39,510 nucleotides of DNA, from NCBI GenBank assembly GCA_032988165.1, contig JANTQF010000329.1, forward strand, positions 1 through 39,510, in the 5' to 3' direction. The position numbers and the translations under genes are program-made. A model generated the notes under the pieces. It had not been told where the DNA came from, did no database searches, and saw only the letters and a program-made list of their open reading frames with translations. The DNA comes from Emmonsiellopsis sp. PD_33 (lineage: Eukaryota > Ascomycota > Eurotiomycetes > Onygenales > Ajellomycetaceae). This document shows positions 1-9,334 of the stretch, one piece after another. Positions within the stretch are counted from its first letter, which is position 1, and each line of letters starts with the position of its first letter.

Positions 1-557
1 CTTTGAAAAAATAAAAAAATAAAAAAATAAAAAAATAAACCGTAACTCCAGGCTTCAGCAAAAAAGAGGTCCAAGCCGCCCCTTTCGAGCGAGCGAACGG
101 CACATCGCCGGTACCTGCCGCCCCGCCCAAAACACGCGGGCGACGAGGTACCTGCTGTGTGTCAGCCGCAGCACTAGCCAGCCGCCGCCAAGCCCGCGTT
201 TTCTCCTGGCCCAACTTCATTTCGTCGCCAGCCTCAACCTCTGTTCTCTGCAACCTCGCGTCTCATATCCCTCTCGCGCCGTTTATCTTCCTCCACCCCC
301 CCCTCTCTCCTGTCTGCTGTTTCGCTTCTCCTCTCTCCTCCCCTTCTACTCGTTGTCTCTGCTGTTGTCATTGTCATTGTTCCCGTTGCCCCCGTTGCGC
401 TCTCGCCCGGACCTCCCTTCATCCCCTTAATCTCACCCGCCGGCCCTTCATCTGTGGCCTTCGTCCTCCCTTCTAGGCGGCCTCTTCTTTTCGTGTCCGA
501 TACTGCGACGAGAAAGACGTTGGAACCCAGACCCGCTGTCCCATTTCTCCCGTCGCC
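1..557 (+). promoter_or_regulatory. Upstream region and probable 5' UTR of the syntaxin gene
   Basis: No convincing gene lies here. The left edge is an A/T simple repeat. From about 180 to 540 the plus strand is strongly C/T-rich, which is typical of promoters and 5' UTRs of well-expressed filamentous fungal genes. Short open frames on both strands in this block are low-complexity Ser/Pro/Cys or Arg/Gly translations and look like by-products of the pyrimidine bias. I cannot place the transcription start. Confidence 0.5.
8..39. repeat. A/T microsatellite (TAAAAAA-type unit)
   Basis: Four to five near-perfect heptameric units of T followed by six or seven A at the extreme left of the window. 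It is a simple sequence repeat, with no coding potential. Confidence 0.85.
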
Positions 558-1836
558 ATGAGTGTAAGTCCTTCTGTGTGTGTTGCGGCTGACGACGCAG
601 CCCTTAGCCCCCTTCCGCCTCGATCCACACCCGCCCTCCCCCCTCTCCTCCACGCTTTATCCCCCCCTACCGATCCTGTTTGCTAATTGAACCCCATTGG
701 TGTCGTGCATCTCCAGTATAACAACAACAACTATGGTGGTCAAGGCTACGGCCAATACGACCCATACAGCTCCCGCCAAGACAACAGATACGACCAGGAT
801 GTCGAAGCCCGTGCCGGTTACGGTATGCAGTGTCCTGCTGGATTGATTTCTCGATTCCCCATGACTAACCGGTCGCCCAGAAATGACCCCCCTCCAGAGT
901 GACGTCGAAGGCTATGGCCAAACAGACCGACACGCCATCCTCAACCAGTGCAAGGAAGTCGACCGTAGCATCGATACAGTGGATGGCTACATTGAACAGA
1001 TGAACGGGCTGTATCGACGTCTGCTCAGTGATGCTGACCCCGCCCGGGAGAATGCCCTTCGCGCAGAGGCCGACGAGCTAGCCACCGAGACCAAGCTGCT
1101 CTACACCAACCTGATCCAGCGCATGAAGTCCATCAAGCAGTCGCCCAACTCCGGCGAACCACACAACAGCGCCCAGATCGGAAAGGTCGAGAGACGGCTC
1201 AAAGCAACCATCACCAACTACCAGCGCGTGCAGTCCGAGTTCCGAAAAGGCCTCGAGGCGCAGATGGCTAGACAGTACAGAATTGTGCGGCCTGATGCGA
1301 CCGATGCCGAGGTGCAGGAAGCCGTGCAGGACCCGTCGAACCAGCAGGTCTTCAGCCAGGCTGTAAGTACACCGAGATTAGCTTGCGAAATCTTGGTGCC
1401 CATTGATACTGATACTTTTCACAGCTTATCCAAAGTGATCGACGCGGCGATGCCCAGAAGGTTTCTCAGATGGTGCGCGCCAGACACGACGAAATCCAGA
1501 AGATCCAGCGCGACCTGGTCGAACTTGCACAGATGTTCCAGGAGCTCGACGCTATAGTCATCCAGCAGGGTGAGGCGGTCGACCGGATTGACCAGCAAGC
1601 GGAGGACGTCCACACGAACGTGGTGAAGGGGAATGAGGAAATTGTCGGGGCTATCAGCAAGGCGCGGGCCCGCAACAAGAAGAAGTGGATATGCTTGGGT
1701 ATTGTTGGTGAGTATTAGATTTGGTTCTTGATGTCTGTCGTTGGACTGCGCTAACCCGTATATAGTTCTCATCATCCTCATTGTCGTGCTCGTTTGTGCG
1801 CTCTACTTCACCGTTGGCCCTGGTGGGAACAAGTGA
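558..1836 (+). CDS. Plasma-membrane syntaxin (Qa-SNARE, Sso1/Sso2 type)
   Basis: Exons 558-563, 717-822, 881-1362, 1425-1707 and 1766-1836 give 315 aa. The first coding exon is only ATG AGT. The protein starts with an Asn/Gly/Tyr-rich segment, followed by an Habc-type helical region (about 45-180). The SNARE motif (about 210-270) includes ELAQMFQELDAIV and IQQGEAVDRI, whose Gln in the QGE..DRI block aligns with the syntaxin zero-layer Gln. A basic RNKKK stretch then leads into a C-terminal hydrophobic anchor that starts at WICLGIV and ends in a short GPGGNK tail. In this family the Qa-SNARE pairs with Sec9- and Snc-type SNAREs to fuse secretory vesicles at the plasma membrane, including at hyphal tips. 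All splice borders keep frame. Identification is secure at family level; Sso type rather than endosomal syntaxin is inferred from the C-terminal anchor and the N-terminal layout. Confidence 0.93.
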
Positions 1837-2733
1837 GGAAACTAAATGTTCCCAGGAGTGCGCCTCGCGTTTGGTGTTGCTCATCACCCATCCATATCTT
1901 CGCGGTCGAACGCCTATACCCGGATGGCGGGATATCATCTGGGCGCTTTTATTCGGTATTCCATATCTCCGACAAGCACCGCGGTCGTACCGTCAACCAT
2001 CCACCCCTTCATCAAATAACCATTCAGTCTATCCTCGGCCATACCCCATTTCTTGCTTACCCACGCACATCCCATTCATCATTTCCCGTGTTTCCTCTAG
2101 TCTAGGCGTCCCGTCCATCCCATATCCCCTGCTGTGACCTTTTTTGCTTTGTGCTTCCTTTACCTGTGTATACAAACCGTGTCTGTCCCATTTGTTGTTA
2201 TTTGAACTCTGGTTTGGCGGTGTCTTATTACGGCACTGGCTGGACCGCAACTTATATAATGCATTTCGCCTTTTACTTTCTATTCGTTTTTTGTTCCAAC
2301 TGCTGTCGTGTGCACTTGCTTCTCTTTCCCCCCTATGTTTGGCATTGGGATAGTTAGTTATTAGATATCTCTTTTGTATTGTACTGTACTGTATTTCTTT
2401 CCATTCTATTATTCTGAGAGTAGCTGTTTGGGGGGCCAAAAAAGATTTTATTATCACTGCATTGATCTATCCCCGTTATCCATATCCGGCTACAGGCTAT
2501 CTCAATCCTCAATCAAGTGTATTTCTAGTATTGCTAAACAAACACAGGAGTATAATGTTATCAACACTGTAAAAGCAAGCCATGGAGACCCAACACCAAC
2601 TCGAGCATGGTATATACAGCCATCTACACAATAAACCCCATACATAACCAACAGCACGCATATCCATATAAATACTATACAACTAACACAACAATAGAAC
2701 GAAACACACCATCTCTAACATACACCCACCCAC
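1837..2733. other. Convergent 3' intergenic region (syntaxin / BolA)
   Basis: The syntaxin gene and the minus-strand BolA gene end toward each other across about 900 bp. The block holds T-rich 3' UTR-like sequence of the syntaxin and an A/C-rich segment (2600-2760) that would be the BolA 3' UTR. Short open frames exist on both strands, but none shows a recognisable domain or paired splice sites. I see no RNA gene. Confidence 0.6.
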
Positions 2734-3280
2734 TCACTTATCAACATTATCCCCCTTCCCCTCCCCCCTCCCCTCCTCCTCCACCGTCCTCGTCTTTAAC
2801 TGCAACGCATGAATCCCCCCCTCCGCCGCCATCTCGTCTTTCAACGCCGCATACACCATCCGATGCCGCGCCGCCTGCATCTTGCCCGCGAACGAGGGGG
2901 AGGTGATTGTGATGCTGCTGTTGTTAGATATATATTTATTTGGGTGTGCGAAGGGGTGGACGTACTGGAAATGCGTCTCGGTCGAGGTGGAGCCGCGCAT
3001 GGGGGCGTGGTGGGCGTGCAGGTGGGAGTCGTTGCGGATGAGGAGGGTGGTTGGGGATAGGGTGGTTGTTAGCTGGGGGTTTTATTCTGTTAGTGGATGG
3101 GTATACATTGATTGGGGTGTTTGGGTGGATGGTTACCTTCTGGCGGATGGTGTCTTCCATGGGGGTTGGGGAGGACATGGTTTGCGTGGTGGAGAGGGGG
3201 CGGGTTAGAGGGAGAGGAGGGGGTTGGAGTTGGGAGAGCCGGGTGGGACGCGGGAGGCGGAGGGAGAGGAGAGGGCGCAT
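2734..3280 (-). CDS. BolA-like protein, mitochondrial (Bol1/BOLA1 type)
   Basis: Three exons on the minus strand (3280-3137, 3072-2966, 2914-2734) encode 143 aa. Residues 1-30 are rich in Arg, Leu, Ser and Pro and lack acidic residues, as in a mitochondrial presequence; this supports the start at 3280 over the internal ATGs near residues 35 and 41. The BolA fold follows: MEDTIRQKL, an IRNDSHLHAHH block with the family's conserved His cluster, THFHITITSPSFAGK, then ARHRMVYAALKDEM and GIHALQLKTRT. The acceptor of the last intron was chosen to keep the usual spacing between THF and the SPSFAGK strand; one codon earlier is also a legal AG. The mitochondrial BolA family works with the monothiol glutaredoxin Grx5 in delivering [4Fe-4S] clusters, notably to lipoyl synthase. 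It shares a 250-bp promoter with the acyl-CoA synthetase gene. Confidence 0.9.
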
Positions 3281-3530
3281 TGGAGAGGACTGGGCTGGTG
3301 GATGTGTATAGATGTTGAGATGTAGGAATGAAGTCAATAGTTGGAGGTTGATGTCGTCTCGAATTCGATATTTAGTTAGCGTCGGCAATAAAAATAAATC
3401 CGACATCATCAACATCAATTCTTCATTCTCCAACTCTCCAACTCCGAACTCCGCGCCGCAATGGCTGTTCTCCTGCTTCCACACCCCTAACCACACGCAA
3501 CTGGCCATCATCCCGTGTATAGAGCATACC
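3281..3530. promoter_or_regulatory. Bidirectional promoter, BolA / ACSF3-type synthetase
   Basis: Only 250 bp separate the two start codons, which point away from each other, so the promoters must overlap or be shared. The plus-strand frame of the synthetase is open back to 3312, so an upstream start cannot be excluded from frame alone. The Arg-rich presequence at 3531 argues for the later ATG. Confidence 0.65.
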
Positions 3531-5642
3531 ATGCTCGCCCGCACTCTACCACCCCTCCTCCGGGCCGCCTCCCGCCACACTCGACCTTCAATCGCAGCCC
3601 TGACATGCCACAGACAATCCCGCTTCTCCTCAACCTCCGCTGCCCTCCCCGACCTCCCCCTCTTCCGCGCCCTCACCCGCCACAACCCCTCCTCCGCCGC
3701 CGTCGTCCACAGCGTCTCCGGCCGCGCATTCTCGTACGGCTCTCTGCTCAGCGACGTCCTCCGCGCCCAGGACAGACTTGCACAATGCGGTGCGGCTAGT
3801 GTTGCGCTGCGCGGGGCGCCCGTCGCGTTCCTGGCGGAGAATAGCTATGACTACGTGGGTACTGTGCTGGTCTACCTTTGTTTTGCGTAATATTAAGAAA
3901 CTAATGCCTGTTTGACACAGTGACCCTCCTCTCCATCCTCGCATGCGATGGCATCGCCCTCCCGCTCTCCCCCAGCTTTCCTGTCGGCGAGTTGCGGTAT
4001 ATTCTAGACAATTCGCAGACGGGGATTTTGCTCGCGACGGAGAAGTATGCGAAGAGAGCCCATGAGCTGCTACAGGCGGATTTGGAGAAGACTCCGCAGG
4101 TACAGGTTCTCGAGAAGATCAAAGTCGGCGCGCACCCCGTCGCGCAGGTGCGGTTTCAAAAACCCGCCAACCCCCAGGGCGGGATGATGCTGTACACGTC
4201 CGGGACGACGAATAGGCCCGTGAGTGCTCCTAGCTATACCATACTACCTAATCTAACAGGGAGTAACAGAAAGGCGTCCTCATCCCGCAATCCGCGCTCG
4301 CCGCACAAGCCTCGTCCCTCGTCGAGGCCTGGGCCTACTCCCCCGCCGACAGGCTCCTCCACCTCCTCCCCCTCCACCACATCCACGGCACCGTCAACGC
4401 AATCCTCGCGCCCCTCCTCGCCGGCTCGTCCATCGAGTTCATGTTCCCCTTCAACCCCACCTCCGTCTGGACCCGACTCGCCGCGCCGTTCCAGAACAAC
4501 AACACCAACAACAACAACAACCCAGCAGAGAAAATAACCTTCCTCACCGCCGTCCCCACAATCTACAACCGCCTCCTATCCACCCACCCCTCCCTCTCCC
4601 CCTCCACCCAACACGCAGCCCGCACCGCCATCTCCCCGCACCACCTCCGCCTCAACATCTCCGGCTCCGCCGCCCTCCCCACCCCGACAAAAGCAGCCTG
4701 GCAATCCCTAAGCAACGGCAACGTCCTGCTAGAACGCTACGGCATGACCGAAGTCGGCATGGCGCTCAGCTGCGGCCTAGCCTTTAATGACCGCGTAGAC
4801 GGCAGCGTGGGCTGGCCGCTCCCTTCTGTGGAAGTCAGGCTGTTCGACACGGACACGAACGAGCTGATACGGCCCGGCGAGGAGATTGGCGCGTCCGGCC
4901 GCGAGCGGGTCGGCGAGATCCAGCTGCGCGGACCCACGGTGTTTAAAGAGTACTGGCGGAATGAGAAGGCGACGAGGGAGGAGTTCGTCGATGACGCGGA
5001 CGGGAAGTGGTTCAAGACCGGCGACGTCGCGGTGCGGAGGGTCGTTGAGGGTGCGGGTGCGGGTGCGGGTGCGGCAGAGCAGGAATGGTGTCGTGGGCCG
5101 ATGTACTTCATCCAGGGCCGCAAGAGCGTGGATATTATCAAAACTGGCGGCGAGAAGGTTAGCGCGTTGGAGGTGGAGAGGGAGTTGCTTTCTCTGTGTG
5201 TTGGCCCTTTCCTCTTAACTAGAGTAAATACTAATATAAATATTCATACAGCCCGCAGATCGCCGAAGCTGCCGTCCTCGCCCTCCCCTCGGCGCAGTGG
5301 GGGCAGAAAGTCGCTGCCGTCGTGGTTCTGAATGCCACCAACACTGCTGAGACTAATATAATCGACACTAGAAAAGAAAAAGAAAAACAATTCACCGTCC
5401 TGACCATGCGTCGCGCGCTCAGGGATAAACTGGCCCCGTATAAGATCCCCGTGGAGATGCGGGTGGTCGAGGGTGGGTTGCCGAGGAATGCGATGGGGAA
5501 GGGTATGTTCTCTCTTTCTTTTTTTTTTTTTCTTGTTCTTTTTTGATAGGGGTAAGGAGCTAACTATTCTTGTCTTCGTCTGTGTGTAGTGAATAAAAAG
5601 GCGCTGGCACGGGTGGTTTTTGGCGACTTGGTGGATGGGTAG
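3531..5642 (+). CDS. Mitochondrial acyl-CoA synthetase, ACSF3/malonyl-CoA synthetase type
   Basis: Exons 3531-3858, 3921-4219, 4270-5195, 5252-5502 and 5590-5642 give 618 aa. The first ~35 residues (MLARTLPPLLRAASRHTR...) form a mitochondrial presequence. Family motifs of the AMP-forming synthetases appear in order: the P-loop YTSGTTNRPKG (201-211, interrupted by an intron after P209), ERYGMTEVGMAL, KWFKTGDVA, then SVDIIKTGGEKVSALEVE, and the C-terminal PRNAMGKVNKKAL with the catalytic Lys. The SVDIIKTGG.KVSALEVE signature is characteristic of the ACSF3 branch, whose members make malonyl-CoA from malonate, ATP and CoA for mitochondrial fatty acid synthesis. Two low-complexity insertions, an Asn/Thr run (near 4495-4523) and a Gly-Ala run (5049-5073), look like surface-loop expansions. 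Codons are strongly C/G-ending. Substrate is inferred from family; other short or branched acids are possible. Confidence 0.9.
4495..4523 (+). repeat. AAC-rich codon repeat (poly-Asn/Thr)
   Basis: A run of AAC/ACC trinucleotides inside the synthetase gene, encoding an Asn-rich loop between the conserved AMP-binding blocks. Frame is kept on both sides, so it is an in-frame trinucleotide expansion. Confidence 0.8.
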
Positions 5643-6006
5643 ATGTGCTAGCATGGGTAGGTGGGTGTCTATCTATCTACCAGATAGATATCTGTCTCTG
5701 TATTATATCATTATCATTATCATAGACCATGGACGGACGGACGGATTGATTGATTGATGGAGTCGGGTTGGGTTTTGGGGTGGTTGCTTTGGAGTAGCAT
5801 CAGACGGGATGCGTGTAAGATAGTTAGATCTAATACATGCCTTTGTAATTAACCCCAATTGCAATCCCAGAGTCATCCTATCCCCTCTTTATTATTTATT
5901 TGGTTAGGAATGGATGAGTATCTATCTCCATTACTGCCTGATATCGAATCTCCATCTCTAACTCCACTGGATGGATGGACGGATATTTACTGGTAGCCAT
6001 CCAACA

Positions 6007-6025
6007 GTCGTCGTCGTCGTCGTCG
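6007..6025 (+). repeat. GTC/TCG trinucleotide microsatellite
   Basis: About six tandem GTC units in the noncoding gap between the synthetase and eIF4E genes. Confidence 0.8.
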
Positions 6026-6427
6026 TTACGATTGTGATACCATTTCATGGTGCTGGCTGGCTATATATACATCTGCATATGATTACTCCGTACCTCCGTA
6101 TTTACTTGCTTTGCTGTCCCTATAGATACGTCGAGCTGCCCCTATTTATCCATTGTATTTATCTAACCACATCTCCTCTCCTCACGCCGACGAGGTATCT
6201 ACATTAGTGAGGTAGTTAATTACGGCCTTGAGCTCGATATTTACCACCCAGCAATGAAACAAAGTAAAGCAGAAAAATAAAAATTAAAACCGTTAATTGT
6301 ATTTTTTTTCTCCCTTCCCATTCTTGTTCTTCTTTCTTCTTCTTCTGCTTCTTCTGCATACACCCCCGTTTGTTTATTTGCTAAAATGATAAGATAGACA
6401 TAAAACATAACATGATAAAGAGATAAC

Positions 6428-6492
6428 AACAAGGAAAAGGAAAAGGAAAACGGCAATGGAAATGGAAATGGAAATAAAAATGGAAAAGGAAT
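6428..6492 (+). repeat. Purine-rich GGAAAA / ATGGAA repeats
   Basis: Consecutive imperfect hexamers: GGAAAA units, then three ATGGAA units, then related AATGGAAAAG sequence. The block is a polypurine tract on the plus strand, about 290-350 bp downstream of the eIF4E stop codon (on the opposite strand). It could be a 3' UTR element or plain microsatellite. Confidence 0.7.
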
Positions 6493-6779
6493 ACAACGCA
6501 ACACAACACCGTAATGGATGGGAATCGTGAAGGAGGCAGTTGTAGAGGTAGAGGAGGTGTAGGATATTATAGCAAGTGAAACGTGGGATACTGATATGGT
6601 GTATGTCATGTAAGCATGCTAAACGTGCGGATAGACTTCCGAGGAGAGTTGTGACGAGGGATAAGCATGTACGCAGCTTCTTCGCGGGAAGACGTGCTAT
6701 GGCAAAGCAGTGCACTCCCCCGAAAGAGTAACAGAAGCTTCGTCGATATTCGCGCTATGGTGCTCTACCGAGTTCAAGT

Positions 6780-7596
6780 TCAAACGGTAAACTTGGCCTT
6801 TGCCCGCGTGCTGCCCGCATGCGCACTATCTGTATGTCCCGAAAACTCCAGCACGTCGTTGTCCTTGAGCCGCAGCACCTCCTTGAACTTCCTGCCAATG
6901 GCCAGCAGCACCTCTCTGCCCTTTTCCGCCGAGCGGCCGTCGGACGTGCTCTTGCCGACGGTGCGGGTCCACAGGCCGATTCTGAAAAAGGCCTTGCGCA
7001 CGTTCACCACGACGCCCATGACCTCGTTGTCGCCGTCGTTCTCGAGCGTCTCGCCGATGGCGGCCAGCTGGGCGTGCAGCCAGAGGTCGTCGATGGGCAC
7101 GCTGCGCTTGTCGCGGAAGGAGTACGACCACTTGCCTCCATGCTTGTTCTGCTGGTCTTCCCACTCGGGGCGCACGCCTTTCTTGAAGAGGTGGTAGTCG
7201 GCTTTGAGGCCCAGTTCGGAGGTTGGCGAGATGTTGTTCTACCAGCGTGTCAGTGTTAGGACGGGAGGGAGATATATATAGGTGGATGGACTCACGTAGA
7301 TGCCCCAGAATTCCTCCACCGAGTTGAAGGTCACGACCTCCTTGAGCAGCTCGTTCCAGTTGTCGCCCTGGTGCAGTTAGCATATAGTTGTGTGTGTAGC
7401 TGGGGGAGAATGGGCGCACCTTTCCACTGGGTGGCTTGGTGAACCACAGCGTCCACTCGTTCATGAGCGGGTGCTTGACGTTGAAGTTGTTGGGGTCGTG
7501 GAAGACGGTGACGGTATCTCCCTTGGGGGCAGCGTCGGGAGCAGAGTTCTCGTCGTTTGTGACCTTCGCCACGCCGTTCTCGGTTGCGGTGGCCAT
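6780..7596 (-). CDS. Eukaryotic translation initiation factor 4E (cap-binding)
   Basis: Three exons (7596-7420, 7367-7296, 7238-6780), all joined in phase 0, encode 235 aa. Order of features: a variable N-terminus, then HPLMNEWTLWFTKPPSG with the first conserved Trp pair, NWNELLKEVVTFNSVEEFWGIYNNI, a GVRPEWEDQQNKHGGKW block (cap-stacking Trp and Glu), DLWLHAQLAAIGE, and the GVVVNVRKAFFRIGLWTRT segment with the basic phosphate-binding residues. This is the canonical eIF4E fold that binds m7GTP and eIF4G in the cytosol. The ATG at 7596 sits in an excellent context (CCACCATGGCC). The frame is open upstream to another ATG at 7734, but that stretch is Ser-rich and CT-driven, so I read it as 5' UTR. 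Confidence 0.95.
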
Positions 7597-8231
7597 GGTG
7601 GAGAGTGAAGGACTGGAGAGGTGTGTCTGAGAGGAGGTTTGAGTTGAGGTTGAAGAGGAGAGATTCAGATCTCGGTGAAAAGAGGTTGAGGGTGAAGAGA
7701 GGGCGGAGGAAGGCTCGAAGCGGGAGTCAAACACGCAGAGAATAATTATTTATGATATTTATTGATGGCGCAGAATCGCAGTCTGCTCCAGGCAGAGAAT
7801 GTGAGGGCGAGAGAGAGAGAGACGTGGTGAGGCGAGGTGTTTTGTTTCTGGAGTTCTGGTGGAGGACGGCGAAAAATGAAAAGAGTTTCTGATGAGGCGA
7901 TGAAACTTTTTTGGTTTTCACAGCCCAGCCAAATATTTTAAATATCAAATAAATACAACAACGGATAAATGATTATTTAGTTACTCACTGATGGAAATTA
8001 ATACCAGCAAAAATAGGTTAAACAAGTTAATTAATATCTACTACATCTATATCCCAATCACAGTCTAGGTATAAAAGACCAAACAAAAGGTATCCAACAT
8101 GACGCCAGAAGCATGCCACTGCAATCTATCTATCTATCATACAACGCTGACCCGGCACAGGGAGACAGGGTCTCGACCAGCGCGAACAGCCATAGCAAAA
8201 TATAACCCAAACAGCAAACACAGCGAGTCTG
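7597..8231. promoter_or_regulatory. eIF4E promoter and 5' UTR plus 3' region of the Mpv17-like gene
   Basis: Both flanking genes lie on the minus strand. Positions 7597-7735 are GA-rich on the plus strand, so CT-rich on the transcribed minus strand, as in a fungal core promoter or 5' UTR. Positions 7930-8230 are A/T-rich and probably hold the Mpv17-like 3' UTR. No further gene is seen. Confidence 0.5.
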
Positions 8232-8977
8232 TTACTTATTTCCGGCATTGATGACGCTCAGGATGCAGTTCCAGCCTACAACAGTTAGCGTGTATGTCTA
8301 AGACTCATCTCTGGATATTACTCACCCAGACTGACGAGGTTGACGACCAGCACGCGATGGTGCAGCGGGACAAAGGCGAAGTTGGCGGCCTGCACCCAGG
8401 GCCAGATCATCAGGTTGGCCTGGTAGCCGGACCAGTAGGTGGTCTTGAGCTTGTGCAGGGGGTCTGAGCCCTCCATGATGGACATGGAGGAGAGGAACAT
8501 GAACATGTGGGTGGGGGCGAAGAGCAGCTGGTCGCCGCAGACACGGGCGGCGAGGGTGAGCCTGGGGCTGCGCAGGACGATGTTGCGCTCCATGAACTTG
8601 TACCAGGTGGTGGCAGCGGGGCCGAAGATGGCTGGGAGGAGTTAGAGCGGGATATCATATCATAGTATCAATGGGAGAGCATACCGCCGCCGTAGAGGGC
8701 CATGCGGGCGGTGCGGGCTAGGTCATGGTTCTCGAGGCCAACGCGGTCGACGAGCTGCTGGGCGAGGGCATCGCCGGCGCCAAAGAGGAGCTAGAATGGG
8801 TGTTAGGGGGAGTGTTGGAGAGTCATGGAATGATAGCAGTCGACGTAGACGTACCGCGCTGCCAATGCTCTGGGTCAGCAGGGGGCGGCGGCCGAGCTGT
8901 GCCTGGTACCTGGCGGTGTTAGTGGGGATAGATTAATCGAGAGGAGAGGTATATGGCGAGACCTACCAGAGCAACAT
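8232..8977 (-). CDS. Mpv17/PMP22 family inner-membrane protein (Sym1-like)
   Basis: Five exons (8977-8967, 8909-8855, 8790-8685, 8631-8326, 8275-8232) encode 173 aa, close to the length of human MPV17. The first coding exon is 11 nt and the last 44 nt. The protein begins MLLWYQAQLGRRPLLTQSI, continues with ALLFGAGDALAQQLVD, RTARMALYGGAIFGP and the W-Y segment, and ends with the family signature YWSGYQANLMIWPWVQAANF followed by FVPLHHRVLVVN and SLGWNCILS. Four hydrophobic segments fit the usual four transmembrane helices. Yeast Sym1 is an inner mitochondrial membrane protein needed under heat and ethanol stress. Family assignment is secure; mitochondrial rather than peroxisomal location is inferred from the Sym1-like layout. 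It is divergent to RPS2. Confidence 0.93.
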
Positions 8978-9334
8978 AGCGAGAGTTGTAATTAGAGAGA
9001 GACAGAGACAGCAATTAACAGACAGAACAGACAGAACAGACAGACCAGAACAAGAGTGACTGGTTATCAACTCCGGAGATCGGATTGTCGGTGATCGCTG
9101 ACCGGCGAGCTCGATGACTAAGGACGTATTTCCTTATCTGATCATCTGATAACGCACTTAGGGCTTAGGGTTCGCTCCACACCCTCGCTTAGCCCTTAGT
9201 CAGCAGCCTCCCACCCATCCCTCCTCATCGCAAATTCGAGATCGAGATCCCCGACGACGACGCCGACGACGACGACGACAACGATCTCCCACCGCCCCTC
9301 TCCCGCCGCTCTACTTTCCCAATCGCTATACAAC
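8978..9334. promoter_or_regulatory. Bidirectional promoter of Mpv17-like gene and RPS2, with TTAGGG elements
   Basis: These 357 bp separate two divergent start codons. Positions 8996-9050 carry an ACAGACAGA-type repeat near the Mpv17-like start. Two TTAGGG hexamers sit at 9158-9163 and 9165-9170, followed by an inverted-looking CTTAGCCCTTAG at 9188-9199. Telomere-repeat-like elements bound by Tbf1-type factors are known in ribosomal protein promoters of some fungi. Positions 9225-9330 are the C- and GAC-rich 5' leader of RPS2. Function of the elements is inferred. Confidence 0.55.
9252..9283 (+). repeat. GAC/CGA trinucleotide repeat in the RPS2 leader
   Basis: A run of GAC/GCC units about 55-80 bp upstream of the RPS2 start codon, probably within its 5' UTR. 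Confidence 0.75.

Larger units (their letters stand above)
5643..6779. other. Long convergent 3' intergenic region (synthetase / eIF4E)
   Basis: About 1.1 kb separate two converging genes, longer than most gaps here. It contains several simple repeats: TATC/GATG-rich tracts near 5667-5760, a GTC run near 6007-6025 and a GGAAAA/ATGGAA block at 6430-6490. There is no open frame with recognisable similarity and no tRNA-like structure that I can see. The minus-strand portion is probably eIF4E 3' UTR. Confidence 0.55.

Noticed and set aside
2936..3685. A 249-codon minus-strand frame covering the BolA first exon and running across the shared promoter
   Set aside because: The upstream half overlaps the synthetase coding exon on the other strand and shows no family similarity. 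The BolA start at 3280 with a presequence explains the conserved part.
6826..7734. A 302-codon minus-strand frame through the eIF4E gene
   Set aside because: It matches eIF4E only in exon 1, reads through introns and then runs in the wrong frame with Arg/Gln-rich nonsense. The N-terminal extension is CT-driven 5' UTR.
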